Shown here piece after piece: positions 32,030 through 44,900 of a DNA stretch of 64,000 nucleotides. The notes below the pieces were generated by a model. That model made no database searches and was not told where the DNA came from. It was given only the letters and a program-made list of their open reading frames with translations. How positions within the stretch are numbered: position 1 is the stretch's first letter; every line of letters begins with the position of its first letter. The stretch comes from Ornithodoros turicata (taxonomy: Eukaryota > Arthropoda > Arachnida > Ixodida > Argasidae), in the NCBI RefSeq assembly GCF_037126465.1, contig NC_088201.1:86952273-87016272 (forward strand). The letters are read 5' to 3'. The position numbers and the translations under genes were made by a program.

Positions 32030-33366
32030 TTATTTGTGAAGTGTTTCTAGGGCATGCCTTGTGATTTGTTGATTCCGGACAGGTGAAGACCGTTGAACTT
32101 GTACGTCACGTCTGTCACGTGTGGTTCTAAACCCGGTTTCTAGAATATATAGTTTAATGTTGTCAAAATTGTGACCAGGAACGTTAAAGTGTCTGGCGAC
32201 TGCTTTGGGGAGTTTGTTGGACGTGTCGGTTCCGTGTCCGGTAAGGCGGTTGTGCATTTGTTGGCCGGTTTCACCGATGTATTGCATAGAGCAGTCACCG
32301 CATTCAATGCAGTATATGACATTGGAGCTTGTGCATGTGAATGCGTGGTTAACGGGGTGGGTGTAATTGCTCGCAGTGCTTTTGATGGAGTTAGTGTGTT
32401 GAACGTGCTTGCATGTTTTGCAGCGCGGGAGGTTGCAGGGTCCTGTTCCCGTGTACAGGGTGCTCGTTTTGCTGATTTTGGCATTGACCAAGGAGTCTGC
32501 TAGGTTTTTTGCGCGTCGGTATGGGGGGGGGGGTCACCTGTATGGGATGGGTGAATATATTGCTAAGTCGGTCACTGCTTTCGAGGAGGGGCTCGTGCTT
32601 CTGTAGAATGGCTTTGATGTTTGGAAGTGCGTTCGAATATCTTGTGATGAAGCTTATTTGGCACGCGTCAGGATTTTTTCGGTTTTCCAGAACCGGTTTT
32701 CCAGAATTGGGTTAGGAGGGAGTCTGGAGAGTCCCTTTGGGCAAGTGTACTGCAGAGTTCGTCAAGCTTCTCAGCGTAATCTGTGTCGTTTGAACAAACT
32801 CTGCGTAGTCTTACACTCTGCCCATTAGGAATTCCAACTTTACAGTGACGCGGGTGGTGACTCTCGAAGTGAAGGTATTGTTGTCTGTCAGTTGGCTTTT
32901 TGTACAGGGTTGTGGTGAGGTTGCCATTGTATAGTGATATTGTGGTGTCGAGGAAGTTAATTAAGTGAGTTGACTGTTGTGATGTGAACTTTATGTTGCT
33001 ATGCGCGGTGTTCAGTAAATCTACGAACTTTTGAAATTCATGTTCCCCGTGTTCCCATATTATCAGTATATCATTGATGTATCGAAGGTACACAGTGGGT
33101 TTTAATGAGAGGGCGCTGAGAACTTTGTTTTCTAAGAACCCCATGAAGATATTTGCGTATGTGGGTGCAACAGGTGTGCCCATACGTGTACCGTGTACTT
33201 GTAGGTAGTATTCGCCATTGAACTCGAAGTAGTTCAGTTTAAGGACCAAGTCCATTAGAGCGAGTATGGTTTCCGTGTCTTTTCTGATGTTTGTTGTAGA
33301 AAGGGTATTGCAGAGGGCTGTGATTCCGTCATTGTGTGGGATGTTAGTATACAGTGATGTCACATC
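32030..33366 (-). pseudogene. PLE2 RT and GIY-YIG endonuclease
   Basis: Minus strand from 33366: LDVTSLYTNIPH (RT motif A with the catalytic D), VHGTRMGTPVAPTYANIFMG (motif B), then YINDILI where PLE1 has YIDD, so a catalytic Asp is replaced by Asn. A frame change near 32668 and a 1-nt problem near 32510, where a G-run occurs, break the linker. The linker Cys motif and SSNVIYCIECGDCSMQYIGE (GIY-YIG) follow. The last 30 residues are frameshifted before the stop at 32030. The N-terminal RT lies across LINE D at 39114-39280. It cannot be functional. Confidence 0.88.
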
Positions 33367-33377
33367 CAGCGTGGCTA

Positions 33378-33876
33378 CCCGGCGTCGGGAAATTGGTGCC
33401 CCCATCGCCCGGCAGCAGCCGCAGTAGCCCCCTCCTGCACTCACGGTTGGGACGCCGCAGGAGGGAGACCCCCACGTATAGCTGTGCGTGGCTTTCTCGT
33501 GTCTGGGGAAAGGGGGATCCTGGCAGTTGAGTGGACTGGGAGGTTGGTTTGGACCCTTCGGGGCCCCTCCGGGTAAACAACACACTGCTTTGGCCCCTGC
33601 TTCCCATAGACGGGTGGTCCTGGAAGGCCCGGCTAGGATTATTCAGCTAGTCGCCATCTCCCACGTTCATTACTTTCTTCTTTTCTATCCTCCCTTCTTA
33701 TCTTTCCTTTTCACCTTCTTTGGCGGCGAGGGCCAACCTTGTGCAGTCTTTTCACTCTCTTGAAACCTGCACTAGGGTATAGTGCAGAGGTACGTGTTAG
33801 CGTGCGGGGCACGTTCCCTTGGTTGGGCTCGATGGTGGGCGACACACCTACTGTGCTGAATCTCAACACTCTTTAT
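33378..33876 (+). promoter_or_regulatory. LINE D 5' UTR
   Basis: Same leader as copies A-C with slight differences (for example GGGAAATTGG against GGGAACTTGG). It also carries the conserved CACCTTCTTTGGCGGC block near 33711-33726 found just before ORF1 in all copies. Confidence 0.6.
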
Positions 33877-35109
33877 ATGGATACATCAAAACAAAAAAAA
33901 ACTGATCGGCTCCTCAAAAGGAGTCGCACCGAGAGACAGACACTGAGCATCACTGACCTATCGCCAGAACCCTGGTTCCCCAAGTTCTTGATTATTCAGC
34001 CAAGTGACGAAAACACCTCACTGGCAAAAGTATCACCCTTTCTCGTGGCAAAAGTTCTTGAACAGGTCATAGGCAAATCCTATCAAGCAAGAAAACTGAA
34101 CTCTGGTTCCATCCAAGTAGAAGTACATACAAAGCAGCAAAGCATAGCACTTCAGTCACTGAAAGCGATAGGGGACAACACTGAACATCGTAAAGGGCGT
34201 GATTTCAGAGGATGAACTGCTTTCCTGTTCTGAATCTGAAATTGAAGAAGGTATGCAAGAACAAGGAGTTGTCACAGCAAAACGAATATTCATCCGCAGA
34301 GATGGCAAAGAGATCCCGACTAAACATATCATATTATCATTCAAACTTCACTCACTGCCCTCAAGTATCAAAGCCGGCTACCTCAATTGTAATGTAAGAG
34401 CATACGTCCCAAACCCAAGACGCTGCTTTAAGTGTCAGCGCTTTGGGCACAGTTCACAAGTCTGCCGTGGCCATCCTGTTTGCCCAAAGTGTGCAGGGAA
34501 GGACCATACACCAGAAAACTGTAACAACGAATTCCATTGTGCAAACTGTGAGGGAAACCATCCGGTGTACTCCAGGTCATGTCCCCGTTGGAAAGATGAG
34601 AAGCAGATAATTAAAATCAAGACAGAGCAGAACCTTACATATAAAGCTGCAAAAGCACAGCTTGACTTTGCAAAGAAAGGTAGTTTTTCCGACGTGGTGC
34701 GCAGGGGGGTGGCACCACCGAGGAGGTCTGTGGAGACTCAGACCTGTTTTCAGGTAACTGAGACTCCACTCCACACCCCCCAGCAGGATGTGGGAGACAC
34801 GCAAGTGCCTCCCACGTTGCCAGTGGCTGATCGAGAGACTGGCCACAACAAAGGAGCCACGACCTCGTCCAAGGTCGATGGCGCACAGTCTGTTTGGGAC
34901 GGGAACTTAAAGGTTCCTTCCCAATATCTCATAGTATGGACGTCGATGATGATGACTGCATGTCGCAGAAGTCGTCATCGAGTATATCCAGCTTGCCTGA
35001 AAAAGAAAAAAGAGAAAGAAGAGATAAAGGGAGAGGTAGAGGCTTTAAGCCTAACGCCCCTTCCAATGAGCAGCGAAAGCCGGTCCCCCAAAGGGTGCTG
35101 CCACCTTAA
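33877..35109 (+). pseudogene. LINE D ORF1, broken
   Basis: It starts MDTSKQKKTDRLLKRSRTER. A deletion near 34175, about ten codons by comparison with A-C (IPV.VT.HRT missing), shifts the frame. The zinc knuckles remain: CFKCQRFGHSSQVC, CPKCAGKDHTPENC and CANCEGNHPVYSRSC. A second shift near 34905 puts the acidic DVDDDDCMSQKSSSSISSLP tail in another frame, ending at 35109. No functional ORF1 can be made. Confidence 0.85.
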
Positions 35110-35169
35110 ACATAAGTTATGCTTCAGGTAGTAACCCTTAATTTGTTGGTCCCTTTAGTTACCTGTATA

Positions 35170-38100
35170 ATGGGCATCTCTATATTGCAATGGAACTGCC
35201 GTGGCGCTGCTCAAAACTAAGATGATATTTGTGCCCTACTGGATATGCATAGGCCATATATCTTCTGTCTGCAAGAAACCATGTTGAACACACACACAAA
35301 ACTATTTAAACATCACACAGTCTACCGTAAGGACCGCATAGGTAGCACCGGAGGGGGTGTTGCAATTGTGGCTAACTCTGGTGTAATCATAAAAGAGATA
35401 CCTCTAAATACATCTTTTGAAGCAGTGGCTGTTAGGGCACAACTGAAAAATCTGACAACTGTAGTCTCTCTTTACATACCTCCAAACAGCAATCCCACAC
35501 TAGGCGATTTTCTTGACCTTATCAATCAGTTGCCAGAGCCATTCTTTATTCTGGGAGACCTAAATGCACACCACCCTCTCTGGGGCACTGAAAGGAGAGA
35601 TGCACATGGCAAATTAATTGAGGAAGTATTAGACACTACGAACATCACCATCTTGAACAATGGTGACCCAACATATTATAACACTACACATAAAACATTT
35701 TCATACATTGACTTGTCTTTAGCTTCCTCAGGAATGTCGTTGGACTATACCTGGTCCGCAATTCAGAATCCGTATGGGAGTGACCACTTTCCTATTCTTA
35801 TAGAAACACGATCGTTAGCACTAACGTTGGAGGTGCGTCCACCTCGATGGAAACTGGAACACGCAAATTGGGACACATACAGAGAACTGGCAACAATCGA
35901 TCATGAACATCTGATGCACCTATCAGTAGATGATGAAAATGGAGCGATTACACACACCATAATAGATGCAGCATCAAAAGCGATCCCTCGGTCCAGTGGA
36001 CGACTACGTAAAAATCCCAAACCATGGTGGAACGAAGAGTGCCGCAAAACACGTCAGGCGCAAAACAAAGCCTGGAACTCTTTCAAGCGTGCTCCAACAA
36101 CAGAAAATCTGATTGCGTTTAAAAGGTCAAAAGCCAAGGCCCGTTACACTAGAAAACAAGCCAGGCGAAAATCATGGCAAGGGTTCGTTAGTGGCATAAA
36201 CAGCCAAACACCAGCAAAAGCTGTTTGGGAAAAAATCAGAAAAATGGACGGAGAGCCATAGGGCTTTTAGAATTCCTCTTCTTTCTACGAGTAATCCAAA
36301 TAGCACGTCCCTTAAGGATCAGGCAGATCTATTAGGTGAACACTTTTTCAAAGTGTCCAGTTCTACTAGGTACACAAGTAGATTCTTAAAGCACAAAGAA
36401 AAGGCTGAACGAAAGAGGCTTTCAAGCCCAAAGACAAAAGAAGAATATGACTGTGAGTTTACGATGTGGGAGCTTGAGGCGGTATTGTCGAGCTGCAAAG
36501 CAACAGCTGTAGGACCTGACAGTATTCATTATAAGATGATACAAAAGCTACCACCTCCTTCACTGCAGGCTCTGTTGTCATTCTTCAATAGGATTTGGGT
36601 GGAGGGCAAAATCCCTAAGGATTGGAAAGTAGCAACTGTGATTCCGATTCTCAAACCCGGCAAAGGCCCGAGCTTTGCAGAAAGTTATCGGCCCATTACT
36701 TTGACGAGCTGTCTTTGTAAAACATTCGAACGGCTGGCTAATAACCGATTGGTATATATTCTTGAAAGTAATGAAATGCTAGACCGCTTTCAGTGTGGGT
36801 TTCGTCGTGGCCGATCCACACTTGATCAGCTGGTTCGTCTGGAAACACAGATAAGGGAGGCTCACATTAAGAATCAGTATTGCTTATCTGTGTTTTTCGA
36901 CCTAATGAAGGCTTATGATACCACATGGAGATATGGAATTTTACAAGACCTCATAAATTGCGGAATCGGAGGAAACATGTACCATTGCATTCAAGACTTT
37001 CTTTCTAACCGAACCTTCCGAGTCCGCCTCGGAAATACATTATCAGACCTGTTTGTACAGGAAAACGGAGTCCCTCAGGGCAGTGTCTTGAGCGTTACGC
37101 TTTTTGTCCTGAAAATCAATTCCGTTGTACGTGTCATCCCTCCCACAGTCCAGTACTCATTATATGTAGAAGACCTGCAAATAAGCTTTCGTTCGTGCAA
37201 CCTTGCTATATGCGAACGCCAAATACAGGTAGCCGTTAATCGCCTTACCAAATGGGCCGATGAGAATGGCTTTAGATTTTCTTCTGAGAAATCTGCTTGC
37301 GTCTGTTTTCATCGCAAGCGTGGCCTGCCTCCACAACCGAACTTGCTCCTTAGTGGGGAAGCTATTCCACTGAAAACAGAGTATAAGTTCCTTGGTTTAA
37401 CATTTGATTCCAAACTCACATTCAGGGTTCATATTCAGAAACTAAAGTTACGTACACGGAAGGCATCTAATATCCTTAAAGTTCTTTCACACAAAATATG
37501 GGGTGCAGACAGAACGTGTCTCCTACGTGTGTACAGATCACTGATACGTTCAAAGATAGACTACGGATGCATAGTCTATGGATCTGCCCGATCGTCCACA
37601 CTGAAATCTCTTGCCCCTGTTCATCACTCAGCCTTAAGACTTGCAACTGGTGCATACCGTACGTCCCCAATAGAGTTTGTATGTCAACGCAGTTGAACCG
37701 TCTTTAATGTTTAGGAGGAAATTCTTAACATTGTCTTATATGGCAAAAACTTTCTCACTTCAAGACCACCCTTGTCAATGTATTTTGGAAAATGATCACG
37801 TGAATAGATTATTTGAAAACAAGCCAAGGTGCATTCCAAGTTTTCCAATTCGTGGAAAACAGTTTGCGCAAGAGTGTGGAGTTGAGCTTATAAAAGAACA
37901 TATAATTCGTCCTCAAAATGTGATTGCGCCATGGAGGAAAAAAGAAATTCTATGCAATTTCAAGTTAGAAATGTACAATAAGAAATCTACCCCTTCCATT
38001 GTTATAAAACAGGAGTTCTTGAGAATAAAACACAGCTATAGGGACTTCGCTGCATTTTACACGGATGGCTCTAAATCATCAAACGGGGTAGCAGCTGCAG

Positions 38101-38885
38101 CCGTCAATGAAGTGGGTGATGTGCAGCACCTTAGCCTTAACCCAAGAGCAAGTGTCTATACGGCCGAGTTATATGGGGTCTTTTTAGCACTCGATAGAAT
38201 ATCGAGCGAAAACAAAAAGAAAACTGTTATTTACACAGATTCAAGGAGTCTAATGATGGCAATGAAAACAAAAGAGCAAACTAAAAATGCTCTTTTCCAT
38301 AATCTAATTGTACGCCTTCACAAACTCTCTGCAAAAGGGTATGACATACACTTTTGCTGGGTCCCCAGCCACGTAGGGATTGCTGGAAATGAGCTAGCTG
38401 ATGCTGCAGCAAAGGCTGCATCACTGTCTCCTCCGCAAACTATGCAAATTCCCTTTCAGGACTACAGACCAGCTCTAAAAAAGGCTCTCGTATCACAGTG
38501 GCAGCTGACATGGGATACAGAACTTAGAAACAAGTTGCATTTGGTAAAACCAGTAATTAAAGAGTGGGAGAGTTCCTATCACCGAAATCGCTTCTTTGAA
38601 GTCACACTTTCCAGATTAAGAATAGGGCACACACACCTAACACACCAGCACCTTCTTCTTGGACAACCGCAGCCAGAGTGCCAATACTGTCAGGAGCCTC
38701 TAACAGTTATTCACATTTTAATAGCATGCCCAGCGTATGAGCAGTATCGTTTTACCCACTTTGCACGATTCTATCAGTATTGCATACCATTTCATCCCTC
38801 GCTTTTGCTTGGCAATGAGCCTATAGTACCTCACGTGAATGTTTTAAGGTTTTTAGATTGTATCAAGATCTTACAAAGTATATAA
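35170..38885 (+). pseudogene. LINE D ORF2: APE, RT, RNase H, broken
   Basis: It starts MGISILQWNCRGAAQN and meets TAA at about 35218. The frame then runs openly to 36258 (GDLN endonuclease motif kept) and shifts near 36255. The RT piece (36353-37696) has FFDLMKAYD and, at motif C, YVED: the GAA at 37169-37171 replaces the first catalytic Asp. It shifts again near 37676 and continues with RNase H (FYTDGSKSSN, YTDSRSL, WVPSHVGIAGNELAD) and a C-terminal Cys/His knuckle to 38885. It has four lesions including one catalytic change. Confidence 0.88.
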
Positions 38886-39113
38886 GTATTTTAGTCATCA
38901 TTGATTTTTTACTTTTCACAAGACACCTCTAGAGATAAGTTTTACATATATGCATATATTTTAATGTCTTCCTGATTTTAAACAAATCACTCATTAGTCA
39001 TTACATAATCCATGAATTTTTTTCATCAGTGACTTGGCGCTCTTTGGCCTAAGTAGCCCTTGCGCCAGAAAACCTCTAACTACATACATACATACATACA
39101 TACAGCGTGGCTA

Positions 39114-39280
39114 GTATTATGTCCCTACCAAATGTCCGAGTGTTGTTTATATCTCTGATTATTCTGGGGAGGTGGGGTGTGTCTTGTACATGCGATGGTA
39201 GTGTTGTCGGAATATGGTTTAAATAGTGGTCCAGGAATTTCGAGAGTCTTTCTGTTGGTCTGTTGTTAGTAGATACATCC
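39114..39280 (-). pseudogene. PLE2 RT N-terminal piece
   Basis: Minus strand: STNNRPTERLSKFLDHYLNH and then RIIRDINNTRTFGRDIILAT, which joins LDVTSLYTNIP at 33366 once LINE D is removed. It begins abruptly against the inverted terminal repeat at 39281, the point of 5' truncation. Confidence 0.85.
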
Positions 39281-39566
39281 GTGAACCTCCCGTTTTTCTG
39301 TAACCGGTCTGGAGCCTAGATCACCACGTTCACATAATCCCCTCCACACTCTAACAAAGCGGCCATTCACTCCGGCCGTAGAAGCCCGTACGGACCCTTT
39401 CTTCCCTCGGGGCTGTTGACCCACAATTCACATGAACCTTTAAACACGTCACAGCTAACCCTTTAAATACCATGCCAATGATGAGGACGGTGCCCAGAAG
39501 AACAGTCTCAGAACAGTCTCTGTTCGAAATATCGGCGGCTTCTGTCCTGAGGCAACTCCCTTCCTA
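39281..39566 (+). repeat. PLE2 inverted terminal repeat (5' side)
   Basis: This is a forward copy of the pseudo-LTR block (CTGTAACCGGTCTG ... GGCAACTCCCTTCC), thus inverted relative to the PLE2 coding strand. A short duplication (AGAACAGTCTC twice near 39498-39522) is unique to this copy. Confidence 0.85.
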
Positions 39567-39581
39567 CATATAGATTATGTA

Positions 39582-39905
39582 TGGACTTGTGTGGACTCTT
39601 ACGACTTTGAATGGAAATGCTATGGAACGCTATGGAATGATATGGTCTTGCCAGGAATTGCTATGGCAGTCATATGGTCTTCAAACACTACGAGTACGGA
39701 CTGCTATGGTGCACGTATGGAATCCATATGACATGTGCGGACTTCTGTGGTGGCCGTATGGATTCCATAGAGAGTGTGTACGGAACTCCATTGCAGCCGT
39801 TCAAAGTCCGTAGAGCGAGTCTGCGGACTTCTGTGACGGCCGTACAGATGACCATACGGCAAAATATTGTGTGTATGGAGTCTCTTGGCAGGCATAGAAA
39901 ATCAC
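39582..39905. repeat. Array of TATGG/TACGG words at roughly helical spacing
   Basis: TATGG or TACGG recurs dozens of times with frequent gaps of about 10-11 or 20-22 bases (for example near 39582, 39611, 39621, 39631, 39641, 39662). It is usually followed by A-C-T or A-A. Together with 29905-29938 it is one TIR element interrupted by PLE2. It resembles the clustered transposase-binding repeats of non-autonomous DNA transposons. Confidence 0.6.
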
Positions 39906-40947
39906 TCATATTTAGCTGAAGCACGACTAGATATAAAATGTACACGCTATACGCGCATCACGGTGAAATGGTTGCTGCTTTGCGCATGCCGCAACTAACT
40001 AACTGCCGGATCTAAAAATAGGCAGACAATATTGAAGTAACACATCTATGCTGGCCCTTTGTTCATATACCGTTTTCTGCGTTCCGCTAATCGTGGCGAT
40101 TTTCTGGGGACATCACGAGTTATCTCTGTTGTGATTTGACATCATTCGCAATGCCTTCAAGTGAGCGTTCTGTGCTTTCATAACACGGAGCAGAACGGTG
40201 TTTTCATAACATGAAAATGCCACGATAAAACACAAACCGAAACAGACTAACTGCCGGCTGACAATGGCGATGGTCGTCATCATATGGCGCTCTGATTATG
40301 GGGCACTGTTATTTAATTTGAGAAAAATGATGGTTAATTCTTTGCGCAAACCCGAAAATCGGTAGGAAATAATATTTAAAAATTACCCGTTAGAAGATGC
40401 ACTTAGCCTAGGGGGCTACGTGTCGCTGTGTTTTTGGTTTGGGGCGGTGATGGCGGACGTAGGCGAAACAAATTGTTTCTGTGTGATCAGTTTCCTTTTT
40501 CAGCAAAACCTTTCTTGGCTACACAACGTATTTTAATCTGCGTGCAGTGAATGTCCTCGTGATATTTGCGGACATAGTGGAGGTAATTATTACAGTGTCA
40601 AGGAGTTTGCACTTCCATGGCGGATCGGTGGTCGGTTTTAACCCAACGGCTGTTTATGCCCACTGGCGAAGAAAGGATGGACTGTTATCCCGCCAAGGTG
40701 CCGATAATGAAAGGTGAACACATAAATATTTGTTTTGATGTGATAATCAAGTGATACTGAATGTTACCTGTGTTTGCAAAATGCATGCGTGAAGTTTGAA
40801 AATCCGTTGCGATCCATTCAAACAAAGGAACATCACTCCATCACGAGAGGAGAGCAAGATTCGCTAGAATTAGCAACAGTAGTTTAGGTATCGGGACCCG
40901 GCTGATTAGCTTTGGAATAAGCGTTGAAATATGTTACGTAATCGTCA
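39906..40947. other. No recognisable gene
   Basis: The sequence is mixed with short open frames and no repeat partners that I can see. It is the flank of the hAT element. Confidence 0.4.
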
Positions 40948-41610
40948 TTGCACACCAGGGTGTCGGAGCGAACCGAAAACCGGAACCGAAAACCGAAAAA
41001 AAAAACGCTATTTTGGTGCGAACCGGAACGGAATCGAAACCGTATACGTTTTTTTTTGTTCGCTCAGGAGGGAAACCGAAAAATATATTTAACGGTTTAC
41101 GGCCCAAGAAAAAAACTTCGCCGGTTTGGACTACGGATAGGCGAATGAAACAGACGTCGTGTGCTCTGAAGTCATGTCATGGATAGTATTCGAGGGTTAC
41201 GGTTACGGTGGAATGTATGTCGGTATAGTATGACCCTTAGGCTCCCTTTGTAATGGTGTATCGTTTGCGCACGCACACAGACTTAGAGGTACATGTGACT
41301 CTCTAGCAATGTGCCGTAGTGTTCGTTTTAATTTGCTCCACGCAAACTAAACAGCGACCCAGGGGGGCTGCATAACGGCTTCTTTATCGGTAATGTCGTG
41401 CAACGCGTCCCTTGTTGGAGAGCAGCTAAGTTGAATACATTTACGTATATGCGAGGGCAAGCCCGTGCGAAGTGGCAACTCTTTTGTGGACAGGACACGA
41501 AGAAAATAAAACGGAGCCGTCGAGCGCGTTTGTGAGTGAAGGTATTCCTCGATTTGCGTCCTACTCGTGCGGTGGTGCTTGCTGGCTAGACAAGAGCAAC
41601 AGACATTCGG

Positions 41611-41747
41611 ATGGGACGCGATCACTCCAATCCAGCAAGAAAGTACTTTACGTATGACATCACGACAAACAAGTCCGTTTGTAGCATGTGCTTCAAGAAA
41701 GGAGAAAGCCCATTTGAACAGACAGTAACCTACAGGAACCAGGAGCT
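41611..41747 (+). pseudogene. BED-type zinc-finger exon inside hAT
   Basis: The frame reads MGRDHSNPARKYFTYDITTN then KSVCSMC, matching the first half of a BED finger (W/RKYFTYD..TNKSVC..C). The His pair that should complete the finger is not found. LINE B inserted 20-odd codons on. BED fingers are the DNA-binding end of hAT transposases. What is left is the 5' exon of a deleted transposase gene. Confidence 0.65.
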
Positions 41748-41922
41748 ACCAATTTCACATGATGATGATGATGATGATTCAGGTTTTCCTGGCGCATAAG
41801 CGACGGAGGCCATAATGCGCCAAGACAATGGTAATAAAAGTACAAGTTAAAAGTATAGTGATTTAGTTAAAACAAGACTTTACAGTTACAGTACCAAATG
41901 ACATAAAAATCAAATAATAAAA

Positions 41923-44900
41923 CTACAATGCAGTTAAAATGCCAATGTCTTGAAAGAAGTTAAAAACCCGTTCAAATGGTAAAAGAGCCTCATCCCCCAG
42001 CAAAAGGGAGGGATGTAGAGGTGTACGATAGGTGTACAGCTCGTGAAAATGGTGAAGTCTGTGTGTATCGTATGATGGACATGTAATCAGCATGTGAAGG
42101 ACAGATTTCGTCTCGTTGCATTGCATGCAATGCGGAGCCTCTTCATTGCGGAGGAGGTAGCTGTGGGTCAAATGCGTGTGCCCAATCCTCAGCCTGGCAG
42201 AAACAACTTCATGAAGACGACTGTTAAAAATTTCTGTCCGTTTTACAATGGTGGGCTTAACTAGATGAAGTTTGTTGCTGCGCAGTGTATTCCAGTGCTG
42301 TTGCCATTTGTTATTTATGACCCTCATAAGTGTAGGTCGGAGATCTTGAAAGGGTACATCAAAACGACTGACCTCAGATGAAAGAGCAGCTGTAGCAGCT
42401 GCATCAGCGAGTTCATTCCCGGCTATACCCACATGACTGGATACCCAGCAGAATGTCAAAGATAGGCCCTTTTTTATTACCTTAGCAGCAAGGCACTGTG
42501 CCTTCTGCACAAGGAGGTTTTTGGACATCACTATGTTGCCTATTGCTTGAAAAGAGCTCAGAGAATCTGTGTAAATGACTGACGACTTGGTGTGACTTTC
42601 TAAGATGAAGTTCAGTGCGAGGATTATTCGTATACTTACTATACTTATACTTATCCGTATACTTCGGCATTAAAAACTGAGAGCATGTGAGGTAGACGAT
42701 ATGACTGTGTGCGTCCATCGGTTACCATTGCGCATGAGACTGAGGTGCGTGTTTTGGAACCGTCAGTGTAAAAAGCTCTGTGTTGCCCAAGACTCTCTTT
42801 AAGGGACTCAAACTCCTGCTGGAGCACAACAGGTGGTGTGTCATGTTTCTTGAACATAGACAGGGAACGATTAAAACACGGAGGAGATTGCCAGGGCGGG
42901 ACCCGTGGGCTAGCCTGCACTACGGTGAAATCATTATGTGGGAAATTGTAATCCTCACATCCCTGAAGAACACGCATGCTAAATGGGGGAATAACGCTGG
43001 GCTTATTAAGAAAGAGCTGCTTGAAGCGTGTGCCTTCAACAGAGGAAATGGCTGGGTTATTGGGATACCCTTTTACCCTCGAAGAATATAAAACAGATAA
43101 GTAAAATCTTCTTCTTTCGAGCGACCATTCATTGCTCTCAACATAGAGGCTTTCCACTGGCGACGTGCGGAAAGCACCAGTTATCAGACGCAGTCCCTGG
43201 TGATGCACTGGGTCTAATATCTTCAGGACAGATTTCCGAGCAGACCCAAAAACAACACATCCATAGTCCAGTCTAGACAGCACTGTGGACACATAGATCC
43301 TATGTAGAGTGGCACGATCGGCCCCCCAAGATTTGTGGGACAGCACTTTCAAAAGGTTTAGGGACTTAGAGCATTTAGTTTTAAGGTTATTGATGTGTGA
43401 TAAGAATGTCAGTTTGCTGTCAAGGATGACCCCAAGGAATTTGTGTTCGCTTTTAATAGTGAGGTTCTGTCCGTTCAGCTTAAGAGTAGGTGGAGAAAAC
43501 AGTCCTCTGACCCTCGAGAAGTGAACGCATACCGTTTTCTCATGTGAGAACTTGAATCCATTCTCATGGGACCATTTTGTAAGCTTATTTAAAGTTAGTT
43601 GCACCTGTCGCTCACATGTTGCTAGATTCGTGGAAGAGAAAGAAACCTGAATGTCATCCACGTATAATGAATAAGACATGGTAGGTGGGATTATGCTAGT
43701 TACTGAATTGATTTTCACCAGAAACAGAGTGACGCTAAGGACGCATCCCTGCGGCACCCCGTTTTCTTGGATGAAAGGACGGGATAGTGTTGTTCCAAGC
43801 CGTACTCGAAATGTCCTGTTTTGGAGGAAGTTTATTATACACCTAAGAAGGCGTCCCCTGATTCCAAAAGAGTACATGTCTTGTAGGATACCATACCGCC
43901 AAGCGGTGTCATACGCCTTTTCAAGATCGAAGAACACCGACAGGCAGTGCTGTCTACGGACGAAAGCTTCACGGATCATTGTTTCTGCTCGTACGAGGTG
44001 GTCAGTTGTGGAACAACCCGCGCGAAAACCACATTGCAGTTGAGAAAGACATTTGTTCTCCTCTAGGAAATGGTCCAGCCGAGCATTGACCATACGCTCA
44101 AACGTTTTGCCGATGCAGCTGGTGAGAGCGATGGGTCGATAACTGGCCGGGCTTGAAGGTTCCTTTCCTGGTTTTAACAAAGGAATTACAGTAGAAATTT
44201 TCCACGCTGACGGTAATATACACTGGACCCAAACCTGGTTAAAAAATTGGAGTAAAACATCTTTGGATGCCTGAGACAGATGGCTCAGCATAGAGTACAT
44301 CACCCTGTCTGGGCCTGGTGAAGTTGCCTTTGTGTGCTCTAAGGAACGATTAAGTTCTACTTTGGTGAAAGGCTGATTATACATCAGAGTGTCTCCACAA
44401 TGCATTGAAATTTTCTTCTTCTCTGCACTACGCTTAATTTTACGGAACTCATTGGTGTAGTTAGAGGAAGAAGAAACGCTTTCAAAATGCTGACCGAGAG
44501 CATCGGCTTGTTCCTGTAAGCCTTGACATGGCTGACCATTAACTACTAAAAGAGGGGTAGCACGGCTCATGTTTACACCTCTGATCTTATGAAGTCGATC
44601 CCAAATAAGTTTAGAAGGTGAGTGGGAAGATAGGGAGGACACAAAACTGCGCCAAGAGGACCGCTTTGCTTGCTTGCGCGTCCACCTGGCCTTGGCTCTC
44701 GCCTTTTTAAAGAGAAGAAGGTTTTCACTCGTTGGGTATCTTCGAAATCTACCCCACGCACGATTTTGGGCTTTTCGTGTTTCTCCACACTCCTTGTTCC
44801 ACCAAGGTTTCGGTCGCTTTGGCAAACGACCGGAAGTTACGGGAATACATTGTGTTGCTGCGTCTAGGATGACATTGGTAATGACACGGTTTGCTTCGTC

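Larger units (their letters stand above)
33378..39102 (+). mobile_element. LINE D, full-length I-clade retrotransposon (degenerate)
   Basis: The 11-bp TSD CAGCGTGGCTA lies at 33367-33377 and 39103-39113. It starts CCCGGCGTCGGGAAATTGG like the other copies, and ends with a CATA-repeat tail (39083-39102). It is more diverged than copies A-C and of lower GC. It sits in the PLE2 RT, and the PLE2 frame rejoins exactly across it (…ILATLDVTSLYTNIP). Confidence 0.92.
29954..39566 (-). mobile_element. PLE2, Penelope-like element with two nested insertions
   Basis: The 15-bp TSD CATATAGATTATGTA lies at 29939-29953 and 39567-39581. Read on the minus strand: an inverted terminal repeat (39281-39566), RT (39114-39280, then 33366 downward), GIY-YIG endonuclease (to 32030), a 3' UTR and a terminal repeat (to 29954). 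A TIR element (30073-31617) lies in the terminal repeat and LINE D (33378-39102) in the RT. Removing both leaves about 2.3 kb. It is the same family as PLE1 but keeps RT motifs A and B. Confidence 0.9.
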
